NCBI RefSeq assembly: GCF_016464385.1
Contig: NZ_JADMLH010000015.1
Span: forward strand, 62,001-126,000
Direction: 5' to 3'
DNA: 64,000 nt
Source of the DNA: Nucisporomicrobium flavum
GTDB lineage: Bacteria; Actinomycetota; Actinomycetes; Mycobacteriales; Micromonosporaceae
Numbering within the stretch: position 1 is the stretch's first letter; each line of letters opens with the position of its first letter. Shown here piece by piece: positions 8,017 through 15,626 of this stretch. Position numbers and translations under genes: made by a program. The notes under the pieces are model-generated. The model made no database searches. It saw nothing but the letters and a program-made list of their open reading frames with translations, and was not told where the DNA came from.

Positions 8017-8514
8017 CCCATCGGAGGGCCCGGGAGGGGACTTCTGGCTTCTTACGGTGTTCTGACGAATTCGACCAAGACGCCGGATGAGCATGGTCGC
8101 CAGCACGACGGCCCAGATGGATGCCAGCACCAGGATGAGGCCGAGCCCGTACCGCAGGGGAAGAGCGGATGGGTTGTCGGAGCTCCGTCCGTAGCCGAGC
8201 ACGAACGGCAGGGCCACGACGCCCACCGAAAGACTGATGATGGCGGCGGCGCGAACGAGGCGACCGGCTCGGGTAACGAGGCCGCCCGCGGCGATGACCA
8301 CGGGCATGAAGAGGCCGTCATGGCCCGCGACCATCGCGATCAGGAACAACAGGACCCCGCCCAGCTTCAGCCCGGGTTCTGTGGTGGCTCCGAAGACGGC
8401 ATAACCCATGAGTAAGCCACCGGCCACGATCAGCGCCCGTCTGGTGGTGCCCACGCCGGCAGCGGCCCGCAGCCCCTCCTTCTGTGGGGGACGAAGCCTG
8501 TGAGGGTTCGCCAT
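8014..8514 (-). CDS. Small polytopic membrane protein of unknown function
   Basis: A 166-residue protein with four or five hydrophobic helices (for example LIVAGGLLMGYAVFG, LFLIAMVAGHDGLF, AAIISLSVGVVALPFVLGY, LGLILVLASIWAVVLATML) and a basic C-terminus. I do not recognise a named family. The ATG at 8514 is favoured over upstream starts because GGAAGGTGG precedes it at normal distance. It sits between the molybdopterin oxidoreductase and the two-component genes, and its 3' end carries the regulator's putative binding site. A role accessory to the sensor or the oxidoreductase is possible but only inferred from position. Confidence 0.75.
   Translation of the reverse strand: MANPHRLRPPQKEGLRAAAGVGTTRRALIVAGGLLMGYAVFGATTEPGLKLGGVLLFLIAMVAGHDGLFMPVVIAAGGLVTRAGRLVRAAAIISLSVGVVALPFVLGYGRSSDNPSALPLRYGLGLILVLASIWAVVLATMLIRRLGRIRQNTVRSQKSPPGPSDG
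8049..8067. promoter_or_regulatory. Direct-repeat site (TTCTKACG x2, 11-bp period), putative response regulator box
   Basis: TTCTTACGGTGTTCTGACG contains TTCTTACG (8049-8056) and TTCTGACG (8060-8067), two half-sites 11 bp apart as in PhoB/OmpR-type boxes. The same 19-mer, with only the two spacer bases changed, occurs at 11743-11761. It lies inside the end of the membrane protein gene, just upstream of the response regulator promoter. Confidence 0.55.
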
Positions 8515-8624
8515 GGTCGCACCACCTTCCGCGACGCGTTCGCTTGCCGCGTGGCTCCCACCGGTCCGCAAGCCGGGCTCCGTCTGCCGGCCGCCATCGT
8601 TCGCCACACCGCTTTGGTCGGACG

Positions 8625-9791
8625 TCATTTGTCCCGCCGGAAGGTAATGCGTCCGACCCACTTCGTCTGCAGGACTCCCGGCCTGTTCGGAGCGATGAGC
8701 CGCGCCGGGTATCCGTGATCCAGGTGCAGTGGTTCGCCGTTGAGCCCTAGTGCGATCAGCGTCCAGTCATCCCGAATGTGCGTGGGCGCCACGGTCGAGA
8801 CGCGGTACCGGCCGCCCTGCTGCAAGGACTCAACCTCGGCGGAGGCTTCGCCGGGATCGAGGCCGACCATCCTGGCCAGGTCGCCGAGCCGTACGCCGCT
8901 CCATGTGCCGCTCGCACTCCAGCCCTCGACGCAGGCGATCGGCAGCACCACTGTGTGCTGGGCCAGCGAGGCAAGCTCGGCGAGCGACAGCGAGAGCTCG
9001 TCGTCCGGTCCCCTCACCACGAGCCTGTACGCAGGATCCAAGGCAAGGTCCCGCACTCCGGCGCCGGCTGCCGTCTTGTTCACCGGCAGGCGCTGGGGCC
9101 CGACGGTGGGACGGCGAGGTGCCAGGACGGAGACGGGGCTCAACGGCGCTACGGTCTGACCGACCGTCGCCAAGGTGATTACTCCGGCCGCGGCGCCGAC
9201 CGTACCCAGCAGTTCCCGCCGGCTGATGCCTCCTGGCCCCTTGTCGGCGACTCGGCGAGCGAGACTGTCCCTGACAGTGGGCAGCTTGACGCCGATATGA
9301 ACCAGCAATGCGCCGACGGCCAGCCATGCTCCCCAGTAGTGCCCGGTAGTGAAGAAGAACGGAAGAGCTCCATACCAGCGAGAGACATTGAGCAACCCTC
9401 CGACGACCTGGAACAGGGCCGCCGCAACGAGCGCCGCGATGCTTGCGCGTTCCAGAGCATGACCTATCGAGCGCACCGCCGGGCGCTCGAAGAGCCTCGG
9501 GTAGACCGACCAGAGTTTGGCTCCCAGCAGGGGTACGCACGCCAGACCGGTCGCCACGTGAAGCCCCTGCGTGAAGCGGTAAAGGCCCGCGGGTCGCGAC
9601 GGCCACCAGAACCAGGCCGGAGGATGCTGAATGAGGTGGCTGGTGAGCCCGGTAACGAAACAGACGGCGAAGGCGACGCCCAACGCGATGCCGAGCTGAC
9701 TCGTCAATCGGGTCGACCGCAGCTCGGAATGGAACGACTCGGGGCTCACCAGATCAGGAAGTCTCAGATCCTTTCCAAGGACGCGAACCAT
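8625..9791 (-). CDS. Membrane-anchored molybdopterin-dependent oxidoreductase with cytochrome b561-like N-terminus
   Basis: A 388-residue protein. The first 180 residues form four or five helices with spaced histidines (LTSHLIQHPP, FTQGLHVATG, TTGHYWGAW, LLVHIGVK) that look like heme b ligands. After ISRRELLGT, possibly a twin-arginine-like segment, comes an extracytoplasmic oxidoreductase molybdopterin-binding domain of the sulfite oxidase/MsrP type, with the molybdenum-ligand cysteine in VLPIACVEGWS (near residue 287). It probably passes electrons between the membrane and an external substrate; that substrate is unknown. The start overlaps the methyltransferase gene by 28 bp, so the genes are cotranscribed. 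Confidence 0.88.
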   Translation of the reverse strand: MVRVLGKDLRLPDLVSPESFHSELRSTRLTSQLGIALGVAFAVCFVTGLTSHLIQHPPAWFWWPSRPAGLYRFTQGLHVATGLACVPLLGAKLWSVYPRLFERPAVRSIGHALERASIAALVAAALFQVVGGLLNVSRWYGALPFFFTTGHYWGAWLAVGALLVHIGVKLPTVRDSLARRVADKGPGGISRRELLGTVGAAAGVITLATVGQTVAPLSPVSVLAPRRPTVGPQRLPVNKTAAGAGVRDLALDPAYRLVVRGPDDELSLSLAELASLAQHTVVLPIACVEGWSASGTWSGVRLGDLARMVGLDPGEASAEVESLQQGGRYRVSTVAPTHIRDDWTLIALGLNGEPLHLDHGYPARLIAPNRPGVLQTKWVGRITFRRDK

Positions 9792-10414
9792 CGCCCCGCC
9801 TCCTGCCAGGTGTCAACCGGGTGCAGGGCAGCCGGCCCCGCAAAGGTGGCGAGGTCGTCGGCAGCCACCTCCGCCCAGCGGAAAGCCGCGGGCGGTCGCT
9901 CGCTGGCCCCGCGTACGGTTGCTCGTCCGGCCCAGCTCTGCCCGCCGGGTGACGACAACTCGACGTGGATGCGCCCGGCCCTGCCGATGAGCTCCCGGCA
10001 TCGGCGAAGAAGCGCGGAGGGATCACCACCGATGCCGATATTGCCGTCGGCGAGTAGGACGTGGTGCCAGCGACCGTGCCCCGGAACGGGTGTGAAGACA
10101 TTTCTCCGCAGCGCAGCCGCCCCTCGCCGTCGCGCGATGCTGACGGCCATCGGGCTGATGTCGATACCAAGGGCGGCGTGTCCGAGCGCGCTGACGGCAA
10201 CAGTGAGACGACCCGGGCCGCATCCCACGTCGAGCGTGGGTCCCGAGCAGCGGCGGACCAAACCCTCGTCGCCGGAGATGTGGTCGCGATACCACTCCGC
10301 CGCGTCGATCATGCGTTCCCTGCCGAAGGCGTCCTGCAGGATGAGCTCGGCACCGCGGCTCTCCTCGGCAGCCCGCAGCGCCTCGTCATAGACGCTCAGC
10401 ACCTCAGCACTCAT
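9764..10414 (-). CDS. Class I SAM-dependent methyltransferase
   Basis: A 216-residue enzyme with the SAM-binding motif LDVGCGPGRLT (near residue 55), the acidic GIDISP turn and a helical cap contributed by the N-terminus. The start at 10414 overlaps the end of the DUF2064 gene by 11 bp. The target is unknown; its place between a glycosyltransferase-like pair and a membrane oxidoreductase suggests modification of a glycan, lipid or membrane small molecule. The C-terminus overlaps the oxidoreductase start. Confidence 0.88.
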   Translation of the reverse strand: MSAEVLSVYDEALRAAEESRGAELILQDAFGRERMIDAAEWYRDHISGDEGLVRRCSGPTLDVGCGPGRLTVAVSALGHAALGIDISPMAVSIARRRGAAALRRNVFTPVPGHGRWHHVLLADGNIGIGGDPSALLRRCRELIGRAGRIHVELSSPGGQSWAGRATVRGASERPPAAFRWAEVAADDLATFAGPAALHPVDTWQEAGRWFASLERI

Positions 10415-11024
10415 GGCGCAGTGCCTCCACGGCGGCTCTGAAGCTGCTTTCCGGGCGGCACAGCGTTGCGACGGATCGCGCGTCGGCGACCGTGTCGACA
10501 TCCCGCAGGACGGGCAGAAGCCGAACCCGGAGTCCTCGATCACGCAGCGCGGCGAGGGTCAGCTGGCCTGTCCGGTCGGTGGACGTCGGAATTTTGCGAA
10601 GAACCTCAGCGTGCGAACGGTCCCGTAGCCCCAGCGTCCACCATCCACCGTCCTCCGCCAGCCCGAGCGTGGCGTCGGCCCCGGCGTAGTCGCCCGCGTC
10701 TTCCAGCATGTCGGCGGTGACCTGCGGGGTGTCCATCCCGAGCAGCACGGCCGAGTCGCCGCCGGCATCCGAGAACGCGCCGGTGAGCCGATCACTCAGC
10801 GGCCCGCCGCGTTGCGGCAGCGTCTGCCAGCCAGGCGGAGCGGGGTACGAGCCGTCAACAACCAACGTGCGTGACGCCGCGGGGGCCGAGCCGACGGTGA
10901 CAAGGGTGTCGGAGAGCGCGGCGGCGGCGACCTGCGCTGCCTGCTCATAGGTCCACGGCGGGCACAGCCGCGTCTTCACACGGCCCGGGACGGGCGCCTT
11001 GGCGAGAACGAGGAACTGGGTCAT
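10404..11024 (-). CDS. DUF2064 / TIGR04282-family nucleotidyl- or glycosyltransferase-like protein
   Basis: A 206-residue GT-A-like protein. MTQFLVLAKAPVPGRVKTRL is the hallmark N-terminus of the DUF2064 family, and VLLGMDTPQV carries the expected Asp-x-P loop. Databases name many members arsenosugar-biosynthesis glycosyltransferase, but no arsenic genes are here, so that name should not be taken literally. It overlaps the family 2 glycosyltransferase gene by 4 bp (ATGA). The two adjacent GT-A proteins and the methyltransferase form a recurrent actinobacterial trio. Confidence 0.9.
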   Translation of the reverse strand: MTQFLVLAKAPVPGRVKTRLCPPWTYEQAAQVAAAALSDTLVTVGSAPAASRTLVVDGSYPAPPGWQTLPQRGGPLSDRLTGAFSDAGGDSAVLLGMDTPQVTADMLEDAGDYAGADATLGLAEDGGWWTLGLRDRSHAEVLRKIPTSTDRTGQLTLAALRDRGLRVRLLPVLRDVDTVADARSVATLCRPESSFRAAVEALRHEC

Positions 11025-11680
11025 CGAGCCAGCACCGCCCGCATGTCACGGACCGCTCGGGCAGTGCCTCGGACAGTGCCGGTCACCTTCGAGCGGGTAC
11101 CTTCGGTGCGCGGGTGATACGGCACGTCGAGCTCGAGCACTCGCCACCGGGCGCGGCCCGCGGCTATCAACAACTCGAGCGGGTAGCCGAAACGACGGTC
11201 CACCAGGTTCAACGCGAGAAGATCCGCCCGCCGTGCTGCCCTGATCGGCCCGATGTCGTGAACGTCCAGTCCGGTCGTCCGGCGTACGCGGCGAGCCAAG
11301 AGCGCATTCCCTGCGCGAGCGTGAAGGGGCCATGCGCGCCGGGATGTCGGGCGCCGCCGTCCGACGACGAGGTCGGCGGTGCCCTGCCGTAGCGGATCGG
11401 TCAGCCGGGAAAGCTCTCGCGGGTCGAAGGACCCATCGGCGTCGAGGACACACACCAGGCCGTCGTCCGGATCCGCCGCGATCAACCCGGCATGCACCGC
11501 GGCGCCGTATCCCGGCTGCGACACGCAGATCACACGAGCGCCGTGTGCCCGCGCTACGTCAGCGGAGCCGTCGGTGGAGCCGTTGTCGGCGACGATCGGG
11601 TGAAAGCCCGCCGGCATGCGGGTGAGCACCCATGGCAGGGCGGGCGCCTCGTTCAAACAAGGCAGCACGACATCGGTCAT
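11021..11680 (-). CDS. Family 2 glycosyltransferase
   Basis: A 219-residue GT-A glycosyltransferase starting TDVVLPCLNEAPALP, with CVLDADGSFDP as the DxD-type nucleotide-sugar site. There are no transmembrane segments, resembling polyprenyl-phosphate mannosyl- or glucosyltransferases without their anchor. It heads the long leftward operon. The ATG at 11680 is chosen because translation further upstream would run through the divergent promoter region. The gene across that region encodes a sugar-nucleotide epimerase-like enzyme, which could supply the donor. Confidence 0.9.
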   Translation of the reverse strand: MTDVVLPCLNEAPALPWVLTRMPAGFHPIVADNGSTDGSADVARAHGARVICVSQPGYGAAVHAGLIAADPDDGLVCVLDADGSFDPRELSRLTDPLRQGTADLVVGRRRPTSRRAWPLHARAGNALLARRVRRTTGLDVHDIGPIRAARRADLLALNLVDRRFGYPLELLIAAGRARWRVLELDVPYHPRTEGTRSKVTGTVRGTARAVRDMRAVLAR

Positions 11681-11742
11681 GGACGGGAACGTATCGCCGG
11701 TCCCGGCCCGGAAACCCTTACAAAGTAACGACGGATGCCGCA

Positions 11743-11761
11743 TTCTTACGAAGTTCTGACG
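11743..11761. promoter_or_regulatory. Direct-repeat site in the divergent promoter, putative response regulator box
   Basis: TTCTTACGAAGTTCTGACG repeats TTCTKACG with an 11-bp period and matches the site at 8049-8067 at 17 of 19 positions, differing only in the spacer. It lies between the rightward epimerase gene and the leftward glycosyltransferase gene. It is centred about 61 bp before the inferred epimerase transcription start, a usual activator position for OmpR/PhoB proteins. A nearby CTTACAAAGTAAC (from 11717) is an additional imperfect palindrome. Confidence 0.55.
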
Positions 11762-11799
11762 GCTGCGCCGAGCTGTTCTCATCGGTCCTCGACCGGGCC

Positions 11800-11805
11800 T
11801 ATCTT
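11800..11805 (+). promoter_or_regulatory. -10 hexamer of a leaderless promoter for the epimerase gene
   Basis: TATCTT precedes the GTG at 11813 by seven bases, with no Shine-Dalgarno sequence. TTCTCA about 18 bp further upstream could serve as a poor -35, consistent with dependence on an activator at the direct repeat. Confidence 0.42.
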
Positions 11806-11812
11806 CGGCGTC

Positions 11813-12853
11813 GTGACCCATGTGCTCGTGACCGGCGGCGCCGGATTTATCGGATCTCATGTGACGGCCGCACTCGTGGCGACCGGGCACCCCGTGTCTG
11901 TCGTGGACTGCGGTCATCCCGCGGCGCATCGGACGGCTCTCCCGCCGTCCGTGGCGGGTGCCCCGGTCGACGTCGTCGATCTGCGCGACCGTGATGCGGT
12001 CCGGCGCAGCCTCCGCGGTGTCGATGCCGTCGTCCATCAGGCAGCCATGGTCGGGATGGGTGTCGACCTTGCCGATCTTCCCGACTACGTCAGTAACAAC
12101 GACCTCGGGACGGCGGTGCTGCTCGCCGAGATGGCTCACGCCGGCGTCGGCCGCATGGTTCTGGCGAGCTCCATGGTGGTGTACGGCGAGGGGGCGTACG
12201 AGTGCGGGGATCACGGGCCGCAGCGTCCGCAACCGAGAGCGGTGGCCGACCTCGTGGCCGGCCGCTTCGAGCCGTCCTGCCCGCTCTGTGGCGCCGGTCT
12301 GACGTCGGTGCTGGTGGCAGAGGAGGCGCCCCTGGACCCGCGGAGTGTCTATGCCGCCACCAAGCTTGCTCAGGAACATCTCGCCGCAGCTTGGGCGCGA
12401 CAGACTGGCGGCTCCGTGGTGGCGTTGCGTTACCACAACGTCTACGGGCCCGGGATGCCGCGGGATACGCCCTACAGCGGGGTTGCGGCGATGTTCCGGT
12501 CTGCGCTCGAAGCCGGTCGCTCACCTCGAGTTTTCGAGGACGGCGGTCAGCGTCGGGATTTCGTCCACGTCGGTGATGTGGCGCGAGCGAACGTGCTGGC
12601 CCTGTCCGCCGAGACGGAAGGATTCTCGGCGTACAACGTCGCGTCGGGGCGACCCGCGACGGTGTTGGACATGGCGGCTGCTCTGACCGGCGCGATGGGG
12701 GGACCGCAGCCCGTTGTCACTGGCGAATTCCGGCTCGGGGACGTGCGGCACGTGGTGGCCTCCCCACGACGTGCGGAGGTCGAGCTCGGCTTCCGTGCTG
12801 AGATCGAGCTGGCCACGGGCATGGCCGACTTCGCTCGCGCCGCGCTGCGCTGA
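11813..12853 (+). CDS. NAD-dependent epimerase/dehydratase (extended SDR) with a Cys-rich insertion
   Basis: A 346-residue extended short-chain dehydrogenase, most like nucleotide-sugar epimerases: GGAGFIGSH (NAD-binding glycine motif), ASSMVVYGEG (catalytic Ser), YAATK (catalytic Tyr-Lys) and RYHNVYGPGMP. Between the serine and tyrosine blocks lies an insertion with ECGDH and SCPLCGAG, whose Cys/His spacing could bind zinc. GTG 11813 is chosen because VTHVLVTGGAGF is the natural N-terminus and TATCTT stands 7 nt before it. It diverges from the glycosyltransferase operon and overlaps the next gene by ATGA. Confidence 0.92.
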   Translation: MTHVLVTGGAGFIGSHVTAALVATGHPVSVVDCGHPAAHRTALPPSVAGAPVDVVDLRDRDAVRRSLRGVDAVVHQAAMVGMGVDLADLPDYVSNNDLGTAVLLAEMAHAGVGRMVLASSMVVYGEGAYECGDHGPQRPQPRAVADLVAGRFEPSCPLCGAGLTSVLVAEEAPLDPRSVYAATKLAQEHLAAAWARQTGGSVVALRYHNVYGPGMPRDTPYSGVAAMFRSALEAGRSPRVFEDGGQRRDFVHVGDVARANVLALSAETEGFSAYNVASGRPATVLDMAAALTGAMGGPQPVVTGEFRLGDVRHVVASPRRAEVELGFRAEIELATGMADFARAALR

Positions 12854-14310
12854 TGATCAGCATGGCCGCCGTTCGGAGCCGTCGATCGGAACGGCGGAAG
12901 GTCGATGCCGTCGAGCCGAGCCGTCGTCCGGTCGACCGGAGGGATGCCGCAGCTGCCATCGTTGCGGTGGCCCTCGTGGCCTTGGCCGCCTTGATCGGTG
13001 GGCTCCTGTACCTCAACGGCCGGCCGGTGCAGGCAAGCGCGGCGCCGTTCTACGCTCACTGGCTACCGCATCTGGGCCTCGGAACTCCGCTGGCTCTCGC
13101 CGTTGGGGCGCTCGTCGTGTGGCAAGGATTCATGGTCGCGGAGCGGCTGTCCTGGCGCGCTCTCGTTGGCACTGCCTACGTCGCGGCTGTGGCATGGACG
13201 TTGAGCTTGGCCCTGGTCGACGGGTGGCATCGCGGCGTGGCCGGCAGGTTGTCGACTGGGCCGGAGTACCTGCACGAGGTCCCGGGGATTACGGACGTCT
13301 CGGAGATGCTCGGAGACTTCACCGGCCGCATCCTCGCCTTTCAGCCGGATTCCTGGACGACGCATGTGGCAGGCCACCCGCCTGGCGCACTCCTCGTCTT
13401 CGTCTGGTTGGAGCGGTTGGGCCTCGGTGGCGGTGCCTGGGCAGCCATTGTTTGTGTCCTCGTCGGCTCACTGGCGGCTATTGCAGTGCCGGAGACCGTA
13501 CGGCTCCTCAGTGCTTCCGGCGAGGCAGCGGCTCGAGCAGTCGTACCGTTCGCGGTGATCTTTCCTGGCGCGGTCTGGGTCGGTGCATCCGCCGATGGAA
13601 TGTTCGCCGGCGTCACGGCTGTTGGTGTCATGCTTCTGACCCGCAAGCGCGCGATGACGGCCGTGGCGGGAGGAGCGCTTGTCACCTTCGGCGCCTACCT
13701 GTCCTACGGGTTGGTGCTGCTTGCGCCCCTAGTCCTTGTCGCCACGCTGGCAGGGAGAAAAGCGCCCGGGGGAGACGGGACCCGGGCAGCCGCGGCTTCG
13801 CGGAGAACTGCAGGGGGCGTCACCTCGTCCGGCCGAGAGCCGAGGACAGCCGCGGTTGCCACCGTACTGGGCGGCGCCCTGGTAGGCGGCGTGGTCGTTA
13901 TAGGCGCTTTCTCTGTAGCGGGATTCTGGTGGCTGGACGGCTACCACCTGGTTGTCGAGCGCTACTACCAAGGGCTGGCCAGCATCCGCCCGTACGGCTA
14001 CTGGGTCTGGGCCAATATCGCGGCTCTGGTGGCTTGCGCAGGGCCCACGGCTGCAGTGATCGCTCGGCGAGCCGTAGCGCAGGTGTCATGGGACGCCACA
14101 CGGCTGTTGCCGCTCGCCGCCGCTGCCTCGATCGTTGCAGCCGACCTGTCCGGGCTCAGTAAGGCGGAAACCGAGCGGATCTGGTTGCCGTTCGCGGTCT
14201 GGTTCGCCGCCGGTGCGGCGATGTTGCCCCTGCCGGGCCGGCGTACCTGGCTGGCGGTTCAGGCGGCGACGGCCCTGCTGGTCAACCACCTCTTGCTGAC
14301 GAGTTGGTGA
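12853..14310 (+). CDS. Polytopic membrane protein, possible GT-C glycosyltransferase
   Basis: A 485-residue protein with ten or more hydrophobic helices and large outward loops. The first long loop carries LSTGPEYLHEVPGI and the second GHPPGALLVFVWL, acidic and His/Pro-rich features seen in GT-C glycosyltransferases that use lipid-linked sugars, though I cannot assign a named family. ATG 12853 overlaps the epimerase stop (ATGA); ATG 12862 is an alternative. The genomic link to an epimerase and a GT2 gene favours a role in lipid-linked sugar transfer at the cell surface. A basic A/S/G-rich loop around residues 300-325 looks disordered. Confidence 0.75.
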   Translation: MISMAAVRSRRSERRKVDAVEPSRRPVDRRDAAAAIVAVALVALAALIGGLLYLNGRPVQASAAPFYAHWLPHLGLGTPLALAVGALVVWQGFMVAERLSWRALVGTAYVAAVAWTLSLALVDGWHRGVAGRLSTGPEYLHEVPGITDVSEMLGDFTGRILAFQPDSWTTHVAGHPPGALLVFVWLERLGLGGGAWAAIVCVLVGSLAAIAVPETVRLLSASGEAAARAVVPFAVIFPGAVWVGASADGMFAGVTAVGVMLLTRKRAMTAVAGGALVTFGAYLSYGLVLLAPLVLVATLAGRKAPGGDGTRAAAASRRTAGGVTSSGREPRTAAVATVLGGALVGGVVVIGAFSVAGFWWLDGYHLVVERYYQGLASIRPYGYWVWANIAALVACAGPTAAVIARRAVAQVSWDATRLLPLAAAASIVAADLSGLSKAETERIWLPFAVWFAAGAAMLPLPGRRTWLAVQAATALLVNHLLLTSW

Positions 14311-14382
14311 TGCAGAGTGCTGAACGCCAGTTCGATCATTCAGGAGCTGAGGCGGTGGTGGATGTCCATCAGGCGTGGCGGG

Positions 14383-15126
14383 TCAGGCGAGCTTGATGCG
14401 TACCCGGCGGTTCTGGCGACCCTTGCTCTCCACTTTCACCACCTGGATGCGGCCCACCTGGGCCGTGGAGGCGACGTGCGTACCCCCGTCGGCCTGAACG
14501 TCGAGGCCGACGATGTCCACGACGCGGATCTCGGGGTCGTCCAGCGGCGGCAGCGCGTCCTGGGTGCGCACCAGGTCCGGAATCGCGAGAGCCTCCTCGC
14601 GGGGCAGGACGCGCGCGACGATCTTCCGGTCGGCCGCGATCTCGGCGTTCACCGCGTCCTCGAGGGCCTGCTTGAAGCCGGGCGGCACCTCGGGCAGGTT
14701 GAAGTCCATACGGGCCTCGCCCGGCTGCATGTTGCCGCCGGTGACCAGGGCGCCGAAGTCGCGGAACACCGCACCGCACAGGATGTGCAGGCCGGAGTGC
14801 GTGCGCATGAGCGTGCTGCGGCGTACGTCGTCGATGGCTCCCCGGACGCTCGTGCCGGCCCGCGGCACGGGGTCGCCGGGCGCCGGGATGAGGTACAGAT
14901 CGTCGCCCTTGCGGGTGTCGACGATGCGGGTCTGCACCCCTTCCCAGAGGAGCACGCCATGGTCGGGCGGCTGGCCTCCGCCGCCCGGGTAGAACGCCGA
15001 CCGGTCGAGCACGATGCCGGCCTCCGGGTCGGTGGGATCCGACCATACGACCGTGCAGTCCCATTCGCGGATGGTCGGGTCCACCCAGTCGAGGCGGTGA
15101 GTGTGTCCGTGCTGCTCGAACGCCAT
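14383..15126 (-). CDS. Freestanding alanyl-tRNA editing protein (AlaX type)
   Basis: A 247-residue trans-editing enzyme that removes serine or glycine from mischarged tRNA-Ala. It has the AlaX/AlaRS editing motifs: FYPGGGGQPPDHG, the zinc-ligand HSGLHIL (HxxxH) and DVQADGGTHVAST, in which the histidine and neighbouring residues complete the site. Length fits the longer AlaX class with an N-terminal beta domain. It converges on the membrane protein gene across 72 bp. TAGGCT lies 6 nt before the ATG, so the message is probably leaderless. Confidence 0.93.
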   Translation of the reverse strand: MAFEQHGHTHRLDWVDPTIREWDCTVVWSDPTDPEAGIVLDRSAFYPGGGGQPPDHGVLLWEGVQTRIVDTRKGDDLYLIPAPGDPVPRAGTSVRGAIDDVRRSTLMRTHSGLHILCGAVFRDFGALVTGGNMQPGEARMDFNLPEVPPGFKQALEDAVNAEIAADRKIVARVLPREEALAIPDLVRTQDALPPLDDPEIRVVDIVGLDVQADGGTHVASTAQVGRIQVVKVESKGRQNRRVRIKLA

Positions 15127-15132
15127 GGAGGA

Positions 15133-15138
15133 AGCCTA
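15133..15138 (-). promoter_or_regulatory. -10 hexamer of a leaderless promoter for the AlaX gene
   Basis: On the minus strand TAGGCT is followed by TCCTCC and the ATG at 15126. The C-rich spacer is the opposite of a ribosome binding site, which supports leaderless translation. Confidence 0.5.
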
Positions 15139-15452
15139 GACCGATAGCTCACGCCATCAGCTCCTGCGCTTGGGCGCGTGTACTACGAGCGCGGTAGTCG
15201 GAGTGGCTCCGGTACCGCATCGAGCGGTTCTGGGGGAGCCTGCGGTACCGCGTGCGGACGACGCGACGCGGGTGGGTCCGCGCGTACGGTGACCCACGTG
15301 GCGCTGAGCGGAGTTTCGGCAGGTGGGGCGCGGCGGCGGGGTGCGTCGGCCGTCCGTCGCTCCACCGCGCTTCGGACCTCGGGCGGGGATAGGAGCGGCG
15401 GGGTACAGGGCCGCGGACGTCAGCCGTCCAGAGCGGCAGGCCGGGAGATGTC

Positions 15453-15522
15453 CGCAGCCGTAGCCGTAGCCGCTGCCGCTGCCGCAGCCGCAGCCGCAGC
15501 CGTAGCCGCAGCCGCTGCCGCT
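15453..15522. repeat. Hexanucleotide repeat (GCCGNA/GCCGCT)n
   Basis: About twelve GCCGTA, GCCGCA or GCCGCT hexamers in a row. They lie in the 488-bp gap between the AlaX and DMT genes (15139-15626), in which I find no gene. One plus-strand frame across the gap (15178-15630) encodes a poly-alanine stretch through the repeat, but its codon bias is poor and it is rejected as a gene. Confidence 0.8.
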
Positions 15523-15626
15523 GTGCCTCCGAAGGCGAGCATCGACGCGTTCGGCGCCGCAACCTCGAAGCCATCGCGGCCGAACTGGGGGGCCAACGGA
15601 GTCGTCCGACCATCGGAGCCGACGCC

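Noticed and set aside
10404..11024. Arsenosugar biosynthesis locus, as the family name suggests
   Set aside because: No arsenic methyltransferase, arsR, or radical-SAM partner is in the neighbourhood; the name is inherited from database annotation.
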